NCBI RefSeq assembly: GCF_014698065.1
Contig: NZ_JACJSI010000073.1
Location: forward strand, 1-32,431
Direction of reading: 5' to 3'
DNA length: 32,431 bases
Source of the DNA: Nostoc flagelliforme FACHB-838
GTDB lineage: Bacteria; Cyanobacteriota; Cyanobacteriia; Cyanobacteriales; Nostocaceae
A model generated the notes under the pieces. That model did no database searches and was not told the DNA's origin. It saw only the letters and a program-made list of their open reading frames with translations. A program made the translations under genes and the position numbers. Of this stretch, positions 32,142 to 32,431 are shown in pieces (position 1 is the first letter of the stretch; every line of letters starts with the position of its first letter).

Positions 32142-32431
32142 TTAGTTTGCAATAGCAGCATTACCTTTATTTTTAATTTTTCTTCCCCATCTAATTATTA
32201 ACTCTCCCTGATTTAACAACCTATTTAATAAGTTTTTCAGTTCCTCTACTGATTTAAATAGGCGATGAGATATGTATTCTTTCGCCGAATGCCATACAAG
32301 TTCGGCTAAATTCAAATCTGGGCTATACTCAGGCAGAAAATATAGTTGAATATTTGGTAAGTTTTTTTCAATCTCTGCCAATATAGTTTTCTTTTTATGG
32401 TAACTAGCGTTATCTAGAATTATCAAGATTT
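32142..32431 (-). mobile_element. IS630-family transposase, C-terminal part, cut by the window edge
   Basis: The minus-strand frame runs off the right edge, so the N-terminal part is outside. Visible are ILDNASYHKK (the second catalytic Asp of the DDE triad), LPEYSPDLNLAELVWHSAKE (the final Glu in the NxxE-W motif) and a Lys/Gly-rich end (GRKIKNKGNAAIAN). This is the Tc1/mariner-like DDE transposase of IS630 elements, which insert at TA. No lesion is visible in this part, so it may be active or the end of a complete IS. Confidence 0.9.

Overview
The window is chromosomal DNA from a filamentous cyanobacterium, most likely of the Nostoc/Anabaena group. The evidence is frequent HIP1 palindromes (GCGATCGC), 7-bp short tandem repeats in the gaps (units such as GTCATTA, TGCTCCC, AATGCCC), the photosynthesis genes psaC (photosystem I) and hli (high-light-inducible protein), and a SigA-type principal sigma factor. 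No rRNA, tRNA or CRISPR array was recognised.

Layout: 1-360 is repeats (a 42-bp tandem array, then two perfect hairpins). 460-2346 is an S9 prolyl-oligopeptidase-like peptidase, followed on the minus strand by a DUF433/DUF5615 toxin-antitoxin-like pair and then by wreckage: a short tail of a second S9 peptidase and a start-less pentapeptide-repeat gene. 3.9-10 kb is housekeeping (pheS, surE, an MBL-fold hydrolase, ribF, a MoxR ATPase), with a MITE-like element at 5.2 kb, a structured gap before ribF and a frameshifted RelE/HigB-type toxin remnant after moxR. 10.3-14 kb holds a diheme cytochrome c and secA. 14.2-17.1 kb is a HIP1-free accessory island. 17.2-19.8 kb has glmS and psaC. 20.4-25.6 kb mixes a SAM methyltransferase, small cyanobacterial hypotheticals, glcD and a broken Uma2-type gene. 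25.6-32.4 kb carries miaA, gyrB, a 1.4-kb leader/gap, sigA, hli and the end of an IS630-type transposase cut by the window edge.

The most interesting region is the island at 14257-17098: a DUF262 (DGQQR-type, GmrS-like) protein without a visible nuclease domain, a MAE_28990/MAE_18760-like HEPN protein with an intact RxxxxH RNase motif overlapping it by ATGA, and a complete DNA cytosine-5 methyltransferase converging on them. It looks like a modification-linked defence or abortive-infection module with an RNA-cutting effector. The DUF262 gene is split by one in-frame TAA that looks like a recent GAA-to-TAA change, so in this strain the system is either inactivated or depends on separate fragments or readthrough.

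A second theme is decay: six independent broken genes (S9 tail, pentapeptide, RelE-like, DUF262, Uma2-like, and possibly a short minus-strand piece before sigA) lie among intact housekeeping genes. All functions are inferred from sequence motifs read by eye; no database search was run.
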